From: Hysterium pulicare CBS 123377
Taxonomy: Eukaryota; Ascomycota; Dothideomycetes; Hysteriales; Hysteriaceae
Length of the DNA stretch: 64,000 bases
Direction: 5' to 3'
NCBI GenBank assembly: GCA_000467715.1
Contig: AJFK01000004.1
Location: 91,740 to 155,739, forward strand
This document shows positions 11,931 through 22,950 of this stretch, piece by piece. The position numbers and the translations under genes were made by a program. Each line of letters begins with the position of its first letter. Positions within the stretch are counted from its first letter, which is position 1. The notes below the pieces were generated by a model. The model searched no databases, was not told the origin of the DNA, and was given only the letters and a program-made list of their open reading frames with translations.

Positions 11931-13473
11931 TCACTTTCTCCTAACCTCATAAAGATTCTTCCTCATGACTTTTCCCTTCGCATCCACCTTAACTTCCTCT
12001 TTCTGCTCAACCTCCGTCTTCACCTCCCTCTCGACGACGATCCCCTGCGCTCCGCTCATAGAACCCTGGGGTCCCCCTTCTAGACCTTGACCCGTAGACG
12101 AGCTTCGGATATGATTCCAAAACTGCGCTTGCTTCGGCTGCTCGATTTTGACAACCCCACCATCTAACTTCCCTTCCTTCGCTAACCCCACCTGGCTCAC
12201 TTCACTCTGCGAACCGAGCGGTAACCAATTCGCGCTCCTCTCCTCCTCATCTCCTCTAATCGTCCTCGATCCCGTCGTATTCCTCGTTCCTAGACTACTG
12301 AGTGCGAGACTCGTCCAGTTTCTTCTTCTCCTCCGAGAGCCAGAGTCTGGGGTGTGGTGCGAGGAGGGAGGAGTCGGGTGGGTTTTGAAGTAGGGGAGCA
12401 TGACGGTGCGTTTGCGGTACATGTGCCAGATGATGGGGAGGTTGGTCGCGAGGATGCCGCCGAGGGGTTCGAAGACGGAGTAGGCACCGAGCGGGACGGT
12501 GGCCCAGGTGAAGTCTGGGGAGCCGTGGCCGAGGACGACAGTTAAGCGGATGGAGGAGACGACGCAGGTTCTGTACGCCAGTTGGGTCAGAAGGATGGCC
12601 AGCGGAAATACGTAGATAGAAGATAGAGAGCTTACGCTAGACCGATGGAGAAGATAAAGCATAGCAGTAGCTTCTTGTTTAATGGTAGTTGCAGTCCCCA
12701 GATAACCGGAACCGGCATTAGGAAGATCCATATGTCAGTAATGAGATTCGTGATATTGGTGAAATAGGTGAAAGTGACGAGATTGAGGCATTTGCCCGGG
12801 ACATCATCATCCCAGAATGCTTGGATCGGACGGCAGACGAGTGCAAGTGTTACAGTTATCGCAATACCCCATGACAAGACAAATGCTGCGGTTGCAAGGA
12901 CGACCTTTTGGAAAACCGGAACGATGAAGACGCGGTAGTAGAAGGCGAGGATAGCGAGTTTCACGCTGACGAGTGCGATGTCGTAGAAGTGGCTGAAGAC
13001 GTAGTCGCCCTGTATATTGATGTGAATATTGACTTTTAGGCGGTTGTACTGCTATGAATTAGATCTGCGCACCTTTCGGAATGTCTTCAAGTCTTCTGCG
13101 GATACGGCGGTAACATGTCTTCCCATGCCGTGAGGTGGTCCTGATCATGTTTAGCATCGTGCAACTAGGAAGTCGTTTTGTATACATACCATATCCAAGA
13201 CCACTGCAGCATTCACCAACTAAGCAAATCTAATTACTGTCAGCGCGGTGCAATAGAGTTGGGCAAGGAGTGGAGACCTACAGTTGCGAACACGATGATG
13301 TAGTCGTCCAGAGTGATCCCATTTCTTCCAACCCTCTTAGCCCAAAGCCGTAGTCCAGTGCTGATGATGGAGGCCGCTATGGGGACGCTGTAGACCCAGT
13401 GTATTTCGGGTACTCTCGAGTCATTCTTGTGGGCCTCGAGATACGCCAGTTGCGCTGGCGTGAACGCCGACAT
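11931..13473 (-). CDS. Fungal rhodopsin-domain integral membrane protein (seven helices)
   Basis: Exons on the minus strand are 13473-13278, 13219-13190, 13140-13073, 13009-12636 and 12570-11931 (435 aa). The second exon is only 30 bp; it is supported because it restores the frame and yields GLGYGPPHGMGRH, a motif typical of the family loop. Hydrophobic helices follow the usual order: VYSVPIAASIISTGLRL, ITLDDYIIVFATV, VSVKLAILAFYYRVF, VLATAAFVLSWGIAITV, NLITDIWIFLMPVPVIW, LLLCFIFSIGLA and the segment around PLGAYSVFEPLGGILA. The C-terminal 180 residues are polar, basic and Ser-rich, presumably cytosolic. This large family resembles the PTH11-type receptors but lacks the CFEM domain. Its ligand and signalling role are unknown. 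Despite the name there is no retinal-binding evidence. Confidence 0.88.
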
Positions 13474-15690
13474 AGCTCATCGAAGGCCGAAAAAAAGATA
13501 AAAGTTAAAAAGGCGTCGAGAAATAGATGGTCGGCGGGTGGCTGAAGTAGGCGGTAAAGCTAACGACTATTTACATGGCCAACAGCGCAAGTTGTGAGAG
13601 ATGAATGGCAGGACTGTTCGAACAGGCTAGGCCAGATTCTTATCACGGACAATTCATACAGGATATCTGCATGCTTCTGTCTAGCAGCGGAAGGGTCTGA
13701 GGGGTTGGCATGCCCAAGTCGGCCAAGTCAAACTGATGGACATGGTGGCATGCGCACAGGGCTGATTGGCGGTCTTAAAAAAGAATATGATAGCCCTTCG
13801 ATTTCCCGCAGGAAATCTTTATTACGACATGGATCCTTCCCGTCCCCGTCTTGCTTCATCGCATCTTCACCAAGTCGAGACCAGATCGATGCTGGGGTTG
13901 GCGACTCGTACCACCTGAAATATATGAGCCGCCAGGATAATTTTATCGTCGCCTGCTGTCCGTGTTCAACGTTCAAGAAGAAGGAGAAGAACAGGTCGAA
14001 TTCAACCGGTGCTTCCGCAGTTGTACATGTCGACATGTGGCTTTCCAGCCGCCCGGAGCCCTAAATTCCTTGCCCGAAGCCACTTCGCGTTGGCGGGACT
14101 GGTGTCAGCTGATGGCGATCCCTGGCTGGCATTCAAGGCTGATTTGAGAAGTCCTCACCGCCAACGTACAACCGCCCAGCGCCGGCTCTCCAACTGAGGG
14201 CACTAACAGCATGACATCTGACGACTGCCATTGCAGCAGCTGAATTAGTCCATCTCAGGCAGGTCAAGAATGTCAGAGCATTCGACGGCATGCATCATAG
14301 GAATCGTGCTTACTGTACTTTATTTGATAGAATTAAGGACACGCGGGGTCGCAAGATTCACGGCAAGGTCTGGATAAGATATTACGGGATCAGACTAGGG
14401 AGCGCACAGAGCCCGCCGTTTCTTCGACCTGCTTCACGTCAGCTCTTGATCCGGTACGGCCCGTCATTGGCGTGCCTGATGTGGTGTGATTGATTCATGC
14501 GACAGCCCCCACTGAGCTTCGTGATTTAAGGCGCTGTAGTCCGCTTTCAGGTGGTTACACACGCTCACTGGACCATCTCAATGTGATTCAAAATGTAATA
14601 TATGAAGTTTCGTGTGCATGAAGTTCTCAATGCACACATAGGGGTGTGTAATGTTGCTGAAGAGAATTCGGTACGAAGATGTTGTGCGCCCCTCGGCTAC
14701 GCTTCTGGGGGTGCTGACGGGCTTCTCTTCGATATTCTACATGAAGGATCCTCCGTGGCTTCGTCAATGTTGACTTTTCGTTTTCACATAATGATTCCAA
14801 ATCGTCAATCGTCGTTCTCGATCTTCAACATGCAGGAACATCCGTCATTGGGGCTTTTTCAATCGTTCAACGTTATACATCGAGCAGGATTGACCTTTTA
14901 TAATTAACGTGAAATTGAGGCATAAGGAATTTTCCTTATCAGCATGAAGAAAGAAGAAAGAAGAAATTCGTCAAACATGTGCAGATACGAGTTCTATCGT
15001 CTAAACCTTATACTGTTGGTTGCATCCCTAGATATTTTATTCCCGGTTCATCCAAAAGAGGATGCATGTCTGATTTGTATACTTGAGGCACACGGCTTGC
15101 TCTAACAATGCGTATCAGTACGTGCCAGCGCCCATATTCTGACATAAGTTCAGGCGCTTTGCTTGAAAGTCGAACGTCTTCCAGAGCGGCATTCTTCCCT
15201 GCCTCTTGAGATTCCAGAGGCATCGAGCTCGTCGAAATTGGTGTAATGCGAGATGGTAACCTCTCATACGAATTGATGTAGAGGCCAGCATGTTTTCGGA
15301 ATCAATGAAGTCGTTGCACAATGTTGCGTAAAGTGAGTGAGATGGAGAAGAGTGCTGGGCTGAGAAGGTCCGCAATTCACGCTACATCAAAGTTGGCCTA
15401 GCGCACCTCTGAATGTTTGTTGACGAACGCTCGGGACCTCAAGTAACATCAACACCGCAACCTCTCCAACCTCACATCCCTCCGCTTTGGTTTATTTTGG
15501 ATATAATGCCCTATTGAACATGAATATTCGTTGGTAGAATTGGCTCAGGTATTAGAGAATTGGTCTCTATTCCATTGGGTGAGTCGGCGCATTTCTCTAC
15601 CAGCTCCGCAGAAGTTTGCAGACACGGAGGATGAAGCATTGCTTTGAACAAAGCTAACATAGTATTCCCTAGAACATACTTAATACAAGC
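13474..15690. other. Gene-poor 2.2-kb interval
   Basis: Frames up to 156 codons exist on both strands, but they overlap each other, are rich in rare residues and cannot be extended by plausible splicing. I see no RNA gene or mobile element. A short GAA-rich microsatellite lies near 14945. Confidence 0.4.
14945..14967 (+). repeat. GAA-rich microsatellite
   Basis: Three copies of a gaagaaa unit in tandem within intergenic DNA. This is a simple repeat with no sign of function. Confidence 0.7.
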
Positions 15691-18624
15691 ATGAATTCAT
15701 CCTTTCCTAACGATGATGAGCAGCCATGGACTACCGCCCGCTGCAATCGCCTCCTCCGTCCCATATCGTCTCGACTAGCGATCCTCAGGAAGAGTCTTAC
15801 GAAGAGGAGGACGCAGATTGCCGAACCGCAGACTGCGCCCTCAAAATCTCCGAAAAGTCTGAGAGTAAACATATCACAGTCTTCGAAGGATTGTAGGCCG
15901 CGAGGCTTCGAGAAGGCCACTGATCCAGATTGGGTTCCGGTACCCAAGGGGAATGGAAATAGCAAGCGCACATATCGAGCACGTCCTACCAAACAAGTCG
16001 CGCCCTGTTCACGAGATGCGGTATTTTCTTCCAGACCAGGCGAAATTAGTGTTCCCACTCCGTTTATCGCTCGAAGTCTGGGGAGATTGCAGGACAGTCC
16101 CCTCATGAATGGCTCTCCAATACAGTTTGCTGGGAAAAAGAGACGGAGACCTATACAGGCAAAGCCGACGGAATCTCTTCTGGCCCTGAAGAAGGAAATG
16201 ACACCGGATCTATGGAAGCAAGTAGACGGTCTATACGACGCATTCGGGAATCTTCTACAAGCGACAAAGGCGACCACCCAGAAAAGTAGAAAGGGCACGC
16301 GATCTCTTATGGAAGCCTGTCTTCGACAAGTTCCGGCTTATATCGCTCTGGAGGAGTATTGGCTCGACCAAGACAATAGAGAAGAAGACGAGGATCGTGA
16401 CATCTCAGACGAGATATATAGAGACCTGGAAAGCCTTGGAACGCGCGATGGACAGGGCTGGCGACCCCTGAAACAAGTAGTCAGAACCCATGCCATGTCT
16501 TTGCTGTGCGACGCGATTGAGGATCGAGTACTGGAGCTCAGTACAGTGCAAGGGCTATATCGGCTTTGCATGAATGCGTCTGCATGGGATGAAGCGGAGG
16601 ACTTACTGAGGACTTGCGCATTTGTTCACAGGCCAATACCGTCGCCTGCCAGCACTCGGTCTGATCTATTCGACGGCAAAACATCACTATATCTATCAAT
16701 GGTCAATGAATTCATCGAACGTACATGGCGCCATCAATTTCTCTATGATCAGTTGGAATATATGATATCGGAGCATATTCTTCCGCTCGAATGGTTAGCT
16801 ACTCAATGTATGCTTCCTCTCTGGAGCCGAATCGTCCGCACATTGTCTGATGGAGATCATCGCACGTATGCAAATGCGTTTAGGTTCCTCGAGACGACTA
16901 CTTGCATTGGATCTGCATTACCTCTGGACGTTGACCAGGATTCATGGGTCTCCAAGAGACCATTGCCAATACCGAAATCCGAGCTTCGAGATGCCTTGAG
17001 CAACACCTTTTCTAGCCTCTTTACGCTGCTATCAAGCATTGCTCTAGTATCGCATACCAGAGCTGAGGACACTGATGAGGCAACTGTTCGTGCAGTCACA
17101 TGGGCCTTGAACTCTCTTGCCATCGAGTTTACCAGACGAGACTATTTCGAAAATGATGTCGAATTCTTTGGACCTCACTTCGAAAGTTTGCAAGCACATT
17201 CTCAGCGGGCACTATTGTGTACTGCTACTCCCTTCCTTATCCAACTTGGTGGTTGCGAAATGCCAACAAACTCCATCAATATTAACATGCATAAGCACGT
17301 GTCTAATTTCGATCGAATTATCGCTGCATATTCGGCTAATTCCACAGATATGATCTCGGCTCTCGACAGTCTTCCCAATTTCATCTGCTCCGCAGCGCGC
17401 TGTGCAGGGAAAGCTTGGAAAGACGACGGATTCGACCAACTCCAGCGCCTCGTTGAATCACTACTCTCCACCGCTGCATCACAGCCATCTCCTACAATGT
17501 GGACTATGAAACGACTTGCTCTAGATTCATGTCTAGAATTTGCCGAGGAGTCTAAAGAGCAAGAGCATCTGATCTTTGCTCGTCAAATTGAGAAGACCCT
17601 GAGGAGTGCCGGACGCAAGCTTCCCGCACGATCACCCATGAAACCATCAACCACCCCAGCGAAAGGGGACGGTTTTCGTTGGGAGGAAGGCATCGGCGAG
17701 TGGGTCGTATGCACCCCGTTTGCACGCCAACAAGTCAAGAGAGTTCCTCGGCAGCCGATACGATCTCTTGTACTTCCACCAACACCAGTTGACTCCGGAA
17801 GTGAGCCGGAAAGCGATACGCCGCCACCTGTCAGTGACATTTCGTCACCTGCGCAACTGCCTTTCTCACCAGCTTTGGCATCCTCTCCAGTTTCCACAGC
17901 TTCGCTCGACTCCTCGCCGGTAAAAGGCACAATATCAAGCCTACTAACAACCCGAGATCGGGGACTCTCCGCGAAGAGATCTTTCACGGAAGACTTTCGG
18001 CCCTCGTCTAAGAGAGTTCGCATGTCTCCGGCTAACAGCGCGCTCTCCAGCGATTCAAGCGGTTCCGTAGCTTCGCCGGAAATATCTAAGCGACACCAGC
18101 GAGATCCTCGAACGAAAGCACGCCCTGGAAGACCCCGACGCAGCCTAAACGAAATCAGCAACATCGTAGCCAGACTCAAATCCGGTCGATCCTCTTCCAG
18201 GAACCAGCCGACAGTCCTCAACCCAAGGATATCAGATGCGCCAGTTCCCAAACGTACTAGATCCCTCCCGAATCGCAACTACGAAGACGTCGAAAGCGAA
18301 GCGTCATCCGAGAACGATGTCTGGGTGAAGGAAGAGAGCATGTCTGACGACGACGACTTCCATGCTCACCGGAAGAATTTATCCAATCTTGGTTTACGAC
18401 AGGCGACCAAAAGCACGAATACAGCTTTCACTGAAATGAATGAAAGCGAGGACGAGCTCTCCGTGACGCAGGTGGCAAAGGCTAAGAGAGGGAGGCCGCG
18501 AAAGATGATGAAGGAGGCTCCTACGCTGAGGAAACAGGTATCGGCGAGGAGTATTCAGAGTAGTAGACGAAGGGCGGAGGTGAAGTGTTTGGATGATAGT
18601 GGGGATGAGCTGAGTTTTGGATAA
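15691..18624 (+). CDS. Large single-exon protein with two AT-hooks, probably nuclear
   Basis: The gene is one uninterrupted 977-codon frame. The first 60 residues contain PWTTARCNRLLRPISSRLA, a conserved-looking basic start. A helical region at about 165-630 (for example SLMEACLRQVPAYIALEEYW and AWDEAEDLLRTCAFVH) looks like stacked helices. From about residue 690 the chain becomes Ser/Pro/Arg-rich and disordered, with two AT-hook cores: RPGRPRR near 810 and KRGRPRK near 930. AT-hooks bind the minor groove of A/T DNA, so a chromatin role is likely; the exact function is inference. Acidic clusters such as SDDDDF and SGDELSFG end the protein. I cannot name an orthologue with confidence. Confidence 0.8.
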   Translation: MNSSFPNDDEQPWTTARCNRLLRPISSRLAILRKSLTKRRTQIAEPQTAPSKSPKSLRVNISQSSKDCRPRGFEKATDPDWVPVPKGNGNSKRTYRARPTKQVAPCSRDAVFSSRPGEISVPTPFIARSLGRLQDSPLMNGSPIQFAGKKRRRPIQAKPTESLLALKKEMTPDLWKQVDGLYDAFGNLLQATKATTQKSRKGTRSLMEACLRQVPAYIALEEYWLDQDNREEDEDRDISDEIYRDLESLGTRDGQGWRPLKQVVRTHAMSLLCDAIEDRVLELSTVQGLYRLCMNASAWDEAEDLLRTCAFVHRPIPSPASTRSDLFDGKTSLYLSMVNEFIERTWRHQFLYDQLEYMISEHILPLEWLATQCMLPLWSRIVRTLSDGDHRTYANAFRFLETTTCIGSALPLDVDQDSWVSKRPLPIPKSELRDALSNTFSSLFTLLSSIALVSHTRAEDTDEATVRAVTWALNSLAIEFTRRDYFENDVEFFGPHFESLQAHSQRALLCTATPFLIQLGGCEMPTNSININMHKHVSNFDRIIAAYSANSTDMISALDSLPNFICSAARCAGKAWKDDGFDQLQRLVESLLSTAASQPSPTMWTMKRLALDSCLEFAEESKEQEHLIFARQIEKTLRSAGRKLPARSPMKPSTTPAKGDGFRWEEGIGEWVVCTPFARQQVKRVPRQPIRSLVLPPTPVDSGSEPESDTPPPVSDISSPAQLPFSPALASSPVSTASLDSSPVKGTISSLLTTRDRGLSAKRSFTEDFRPSSKRVRMSPANSALSSDSSGSVASPEISKRHQRDPRTKARPGRPRRSLNEISNIVARLKSGRSSSRNQPTVLNPRISDAPVPKRTRSLPNRNYEDVESEASSENDVWVKEESMSDDDDFHAHRKNLSNLGLRQATKSTNTAFTEMNESEDELSVTQVAKAKRGRPRKMMKEAPTLRKQVSARSIQSSRRRAEVKCLDDSGDELSFG

Positions 18625-18957
18625 CTACTAGGTCATTGTTTGGATCAACACATCGTTTCTTGGTGTAGGGCATATGCCTTATCAAACCTTCTTGCCTGAG
18701 GTATCAATATACCCGTATTTTTCAAGAATTAACGTTCCTCAATTCTCCATTCGATATACCACTATTTTGCAGTCTCTTAACTAGTCATACTGAAATCTTC
18801 TTTCTTGCCCTCCTCCCTTTAACCACCCATCATACATAAGAAAGGAATTTCAGTTACTGCTGTGAGGGTTTCTAGAGAGGTCCCGCCCGTTGCTGCTCGA
18901 CGTGAAGACGACGAGAACGGCAATATAGCTATAAAGATCAGCTATTGCATACTTGGA
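18625..18957. other. Intergenic between convergent genes
   Basis: This is a 333-bp A/T-richer spacer between two gene ends, with nothing else visible. Confidence 0.5.
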
Positions 18958-19949
18958 TCAGTAAGAAAAAGTATACCCGGCACCAGCGAAAAACATTTCC
19001 ACTGTTCTTGCTTTAGCAAATAATGACACCGCGAATAGAAAGAAGCCGGTAGCCAGGATTATGGTTATAAAACGTCCTTTCATGCTCGACAGATTATCAA
19101 GAACAATCACAGGGACTAGGAGAACAAGAATAGTCAACCAGGTCATCAAAACTCGTCCGAGGCTGTATATCCAAGGCCCGAAAATGTAGACGTGGGGATC
19201 TACGGTAACTCTTTTCTTCAGCCGCCGTGTGAGGCCGCACGAACACTTTCATAATCAGTCTATCATACTTTTGTCTCCAATGACAGAGTTACCGGCAAAG
19301 ACTTACCTTCCCTGCGGCCTTGTCCAACCACACGAGGCAGTTTTCCACACATCGCTCCATAAGTGTAAAACCTTTGTCAAGCTCGCACGATAGGTTGAGT
19401 AAATCCTCTTCTTGGTTAAGATATTCGACATCTTCTCGTGCAAGATGTGTTATACCCGTCCAGTTCTTTAGGCTCTTAATATCACGGGCGCTCGCTTTGG
19501 GGAGCGCCGATACCTGATGCGTGCCCCACGTGAGAACGTCTGATACTCTTCAGCCAGGCTTGAGTGGATCGTGACGATTTATGCATACCATATTCCGCGA
19601 GATGATGATACAGCTCGGTTACCACTCTTTTCCTTTCCAAGTTGGCATCTCTGACGCTAGAATATAAATATGTTAAGTCGGTCTCATCATTATCGATTTT
19701 GTCCAGCGATCTCTCAAGCCTTGCTATTTCATTTTGCTTGAGCAGGATAAGCCGCATCCTCGTTCTTGTGAAGCTCCGGCAAAGCTGGAAATTCCCATGC
19801 GTGCTCAAGAAGGCGGCCATTCGAGGATAGCCTGGGCGGAATCGATCGACTTTGTGGCGCAGCCTGGTTAGCCTCACTTCATCGTGTCCTTCAAGATACT
19901 TACGTTGACCCTCCGGACTCTTGATAGGTAGACTTTGTGCCTCAACCAT
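18958..19949 (-). CDS. DUF6594-type membrane protein
   Basis: Exons are 19949-19589, 19539-19307 and 19245-18958 (293 aa). The fungal DUF6594 family has a helical N-terminus followed by C-terminal membrane helices, and both are seen here. GYPRMAAFLSTHGNFQLCRSF and the following RMRLILLKQNEIARLERSLD match the usual opening. QVSALPKASARDIKSLKNW matches the conserved mid-region once intron 1 is removed. Intron 2 joins to DPHVYIFGPWIYSLGRV, which leads into hydrophobic helices at about 231-248 and 258-277, with a weak third. Its function is unknown; these proteins are frequent in accessory regions and expand in leotiomycetes and dothideomycetes. The protein lacks a signal peptide. The splice junctions hold the frame exactly. 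Confidence 0.82.
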
Positions 19950-20524
19950 TTTCTACTTCGAGCATAAGTATTTCAAAAATGAGTTCTTATTGTCTTAGAT
20001 TTGGGCGTTCATGGATATATGTCCAATTGCGCGGGCAACCACAACGACCAGGAAGAGTAGACAATTCACTCAACCACCTATGAGCCATTTCTTAGGCCTG
20101 CTGACTTACCATGTGCTGGTTGTGGTCGCACAAACAGCCAATATGCTGTATTGACAGTGGCCCCGTATGTGTGATGAATAGCTGTGCAAGGCGTTCGAAT
20201 TTGAAGGACCTGCGGGGCGGTTGAACTAGCCTGATGTGGTTGAATGTGATAGGACATATCAAGTTGCCTTATATGCAAGGCATATGCAAGGCTACGCCTT
20301 GCAACATTTCCTCACATCTCCCGGGCGAAATATCAACCTTCTTCCGCTTCTTGAGTTCCAGTGATGGGGCAATCTAGTCGGGCGACTCTGAAGGATGAAC
20401 ATAGACGCATCTATAAAATGACCAGTGCCTTTGTAACAACGGACTTGACCTATAAAGCGTGGTTCAGCGACAGGTTTCCACTGCTTTAACCATTCCTTAG
20501 CCTGGCAACGTCGACGACTAAACA
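19950..20524. other. Intergenic, containing a short repeat/hairpin
   Basis: No gene seen. It includes a tandem 11-bp repeat that runs into a perfect short hairpin at 20271-20302. Confidence 0.4.
20271..20302. repeat. Tandem 11-mer leading into a 7-bp-stem hairpin
   Basis: The 11-mer atatgcaaggc occurs twice back to back (20271-20281 and 20282-20292). The second copy forms a perfect stem with the downstream gccttgc, giving gcaaggc-tac-gccttgc. This is directly visible. It could be a protein-binding palindrome or chance. Confidence 0.6.
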
Positions 20525-21125
20525 ATGACGCATGTTCAAAACCAGCAAGAACCCAACATGTCGGCTGAGGTGAGTTCTCTGTAGCATGCTGAGGTCGCAG
20601 GCCATCCTGCATATTGATTAACAACCAAACCAGGAGGATTGGGGCTCCGAGGAGCCGACGAACATTCCTCCAGCCCAGGATCAACAAGAAGGAAAGGAGG
20701 TGCGTTCGGAATCGTCGCGTCAAAGTTCCACTCTGAGCATGAGCTAAAATCCCTAAAGCACCACCTTTATCGAGAGCAACAGATGCCACAATTTCCACCT
20801 CAAAAAGATTTCGACCCTGAGAAGGATCATCGCGCGAAGGTCACTGAGAGCTCGGTAAGCGTACTTCCAATAGCTTTGCAAGCCTGGGACGAAAATGCTG
20901 AGGTGTTTAAATGTTACGCAGGACCAAAACGAGTTCCATAATCTTGATCGTGTATTGTACATGAAGCACGATGATGATCGCCAACCAACAGAATTCGAAA
21001 TAGTCAGGTCTCCCAGGCAAGGCTACTACATTTTGCGTGAGGTCACGAATGACAAAGAGGCGGAGCCTGAATATAACGGTGGGCAGGAAATCCCAGGGTG
21101 TAAGCTGGAACGTTGTTACAGGTGA
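20525..21125 (+). CDS. Small four-exon hydrophilic protein, function unknown
   Basis: Exons are 20525-20569, 20634-20699, 20759-20854 and 20922-21125 (136 aa). No single frame shows this gene; it appears only after three introns of 59-67 bp are removed. All three are phase 0, have good donors (gtgagt, gtgcgt, gtaagc) and end in cag or aag. The product is very polar and rich in Glu, Gln and Asp, with HDDDRQPTEFEIVRSP and QGYYILREVTNDKEAE toward the end. There is no signal peptide, membrane segment or recognisable domain. Start and stop are both compact. It is probably a lineage-specific gene; RNA evidence would settle it. Confidence 0.5.
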
Positions 21126-22950
21126 AGTTGCGATGGGGGGTCTGAAGAAGAGTTTCCGTAGCATGACTAGCGCATGTCAGTTCGGAAACGTGTTTCGGTT
21201 ATGCGGTGCGGCAACCGGCTACAGGGACTAGCTCTTAGCTTAAGATTGTTTCTTTACACCTACGTTCATAACTATCCTGTCGCTACCGTTGTGGTATAGG
21301 TTGCGGTGGCTGGCTATCCTTATTAGCACTGCGGTTGAAGCATTCTGCGAAATGGAAGAGCGTCGGCCTTGCTGCCAGGCTACGAGGCACCGACAAAGCA
21401 GCGCTTAGCATAGATGCTACGTCTCTTCCATTCGAAAATTTCCTCTCTTTCTCTCCTAAGTCCAACTCTCGAAGCAGTTCTAAGCTTTGGTTACGGAGCC
21501 CCATACTCATTACATTTCCTGGGGGCCCAAACCCATACTTCGTCCTGTTCCAGGTCCAATGAGTAGTGGCTCGAAGCTCAAATATGTCCCCAAGAGAAGT
21601 GTTTTGATCTTGACGTTCATAACTGTTTCAATCTACTTACAGTTTCCAAGGATCGGCCATCCGGAGGACTGGTTCTCAAGTGCGATTAACAACGCCTTTT
21701 AAGCCAGAACTGGTGGGACGCCCCTGAAAATGTGCTGTTTTCCAAGGCACGCCCTGCTCTGCTTTTAGTCGAGACCAAAGACGTATAGGAAAGAAGGGCC
21801 TGCAATGAAAATTATCTTGCCCCAGCTAGGGCGTTGGACAAACTGAATCGTAGCGCTCAATGGTTTGTAAGTGTTGCTTTATAAGAGCGTCGCAATCCCT
21901 AGGGCACCTCCTAGTCCAAGATAACTTGGCTAGTTGTTAATGTACTATCTTTAATTATAGGAGAATGTCGTTTCTGCACCGCTGACGAGTGAATCGGCAC
22001 CGGCCGTGGTCTTCCGAGAAATCCTCCACGCATGGACCAACTTCCATGCCGACACATTCCAAGCTACAACACCATAGGGATCATTCGCTCGATCGTATGG
22101 CCCCTTTCAAAAGCTGCTCGGCGATAAAGGAGAGTAGGCGATGATCTAAAGATTTTGTGGTATGTTGTTTGATCAAAGCACGTATCATCATCGGCCGGCT
22201 CCAACATGAGTTGCTCTAGCCCATCACATTCGACCTTAGGTGCTGCGGCACAGCAAGCACACACATTAGCTTCGCCTCCAAAGCTGCGTGGATCGTGCCA
22301 GTGAACAAGGTAACAGTCCACCTACCCGATAATTTTTTCGTCTTTCACTTGCACAACAGTTTCTTCATTATTTTATGACATGTTTGTCGAAACCTCAAGT
22401 TTCAATATTGTCACCGTGCACTGTAGGCTGCGTATCGCGGATGCTTAATGTCAAATTTCGTGGAGTATTCTGTTTGGACGCACTCTTTGCCATAATCACA
22501 TGGTAGGATACATACCAAAATCGAGTTCCTATAGCGCATGTCCATGACGCGGAGCGACATTCACGGCCCAGCGCCGACGCTTGAACCCCGCACCCTCCTT
22601 TTAAAATGTCGGAACGCCCGACTGCGTGGACGGTCCTGACATTCCACCTCTCACATTTTTGCAACGCCCTGTTACTGTACGATAATCAGCATTTTTTGGT
22701 ACCTTTTGAGAACGGCAGGACATTTCGAGTATACCATTTCACCGTTATTGGCCATCTATCAAGAATTCGGCCAGTCGTTTTTTTAGCACTATTTTCGTTC
22801 ATTTCACTTTGCTCAGCTAGTCCACTTCAACGTTCACTAAGTAATACACTCTCTCCAACGGTCGCACGAACCCTCAGGGTTCTTTAGGTCGGACTGGCTT
22901 TTGGTGATACAGATCACGTGCGCCCGTCCAGCACCTTTCGTAAGCAAGTT
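21126..22950. other. Gene-poor 1.8-kb interval
   Basis: Several small frames are present. One (plus strand, 21559-21702) would encode a 47-residue peptide with one hydrophobic stretch, LILTFITVSIYL. Another (minus, 22064-22321) is Cys-rich. Neither has further support. An upstream exon of the caspase-like gene may lie at about 22606-22887. Confidence 0.35.

Noticed and set aside
13594-14064. Plus-strand frame of 156 codons
   Set aside because: Composition is unlike a protein and frames on the other strand are similarly long, typical of non-coding DNA of this base content.
22064-22321. Cys-rich minus-strand frame of 85 codons
   Set aside because: No signal peptide, splice partner or family; isolated in a gene-poor interval.
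22535-22600. tRNA-like ttgaaccccgc stretch
   Set aside because: The minus-strand B-box match is incomplete and no cloverleaf or anticodon arm could be drawn.
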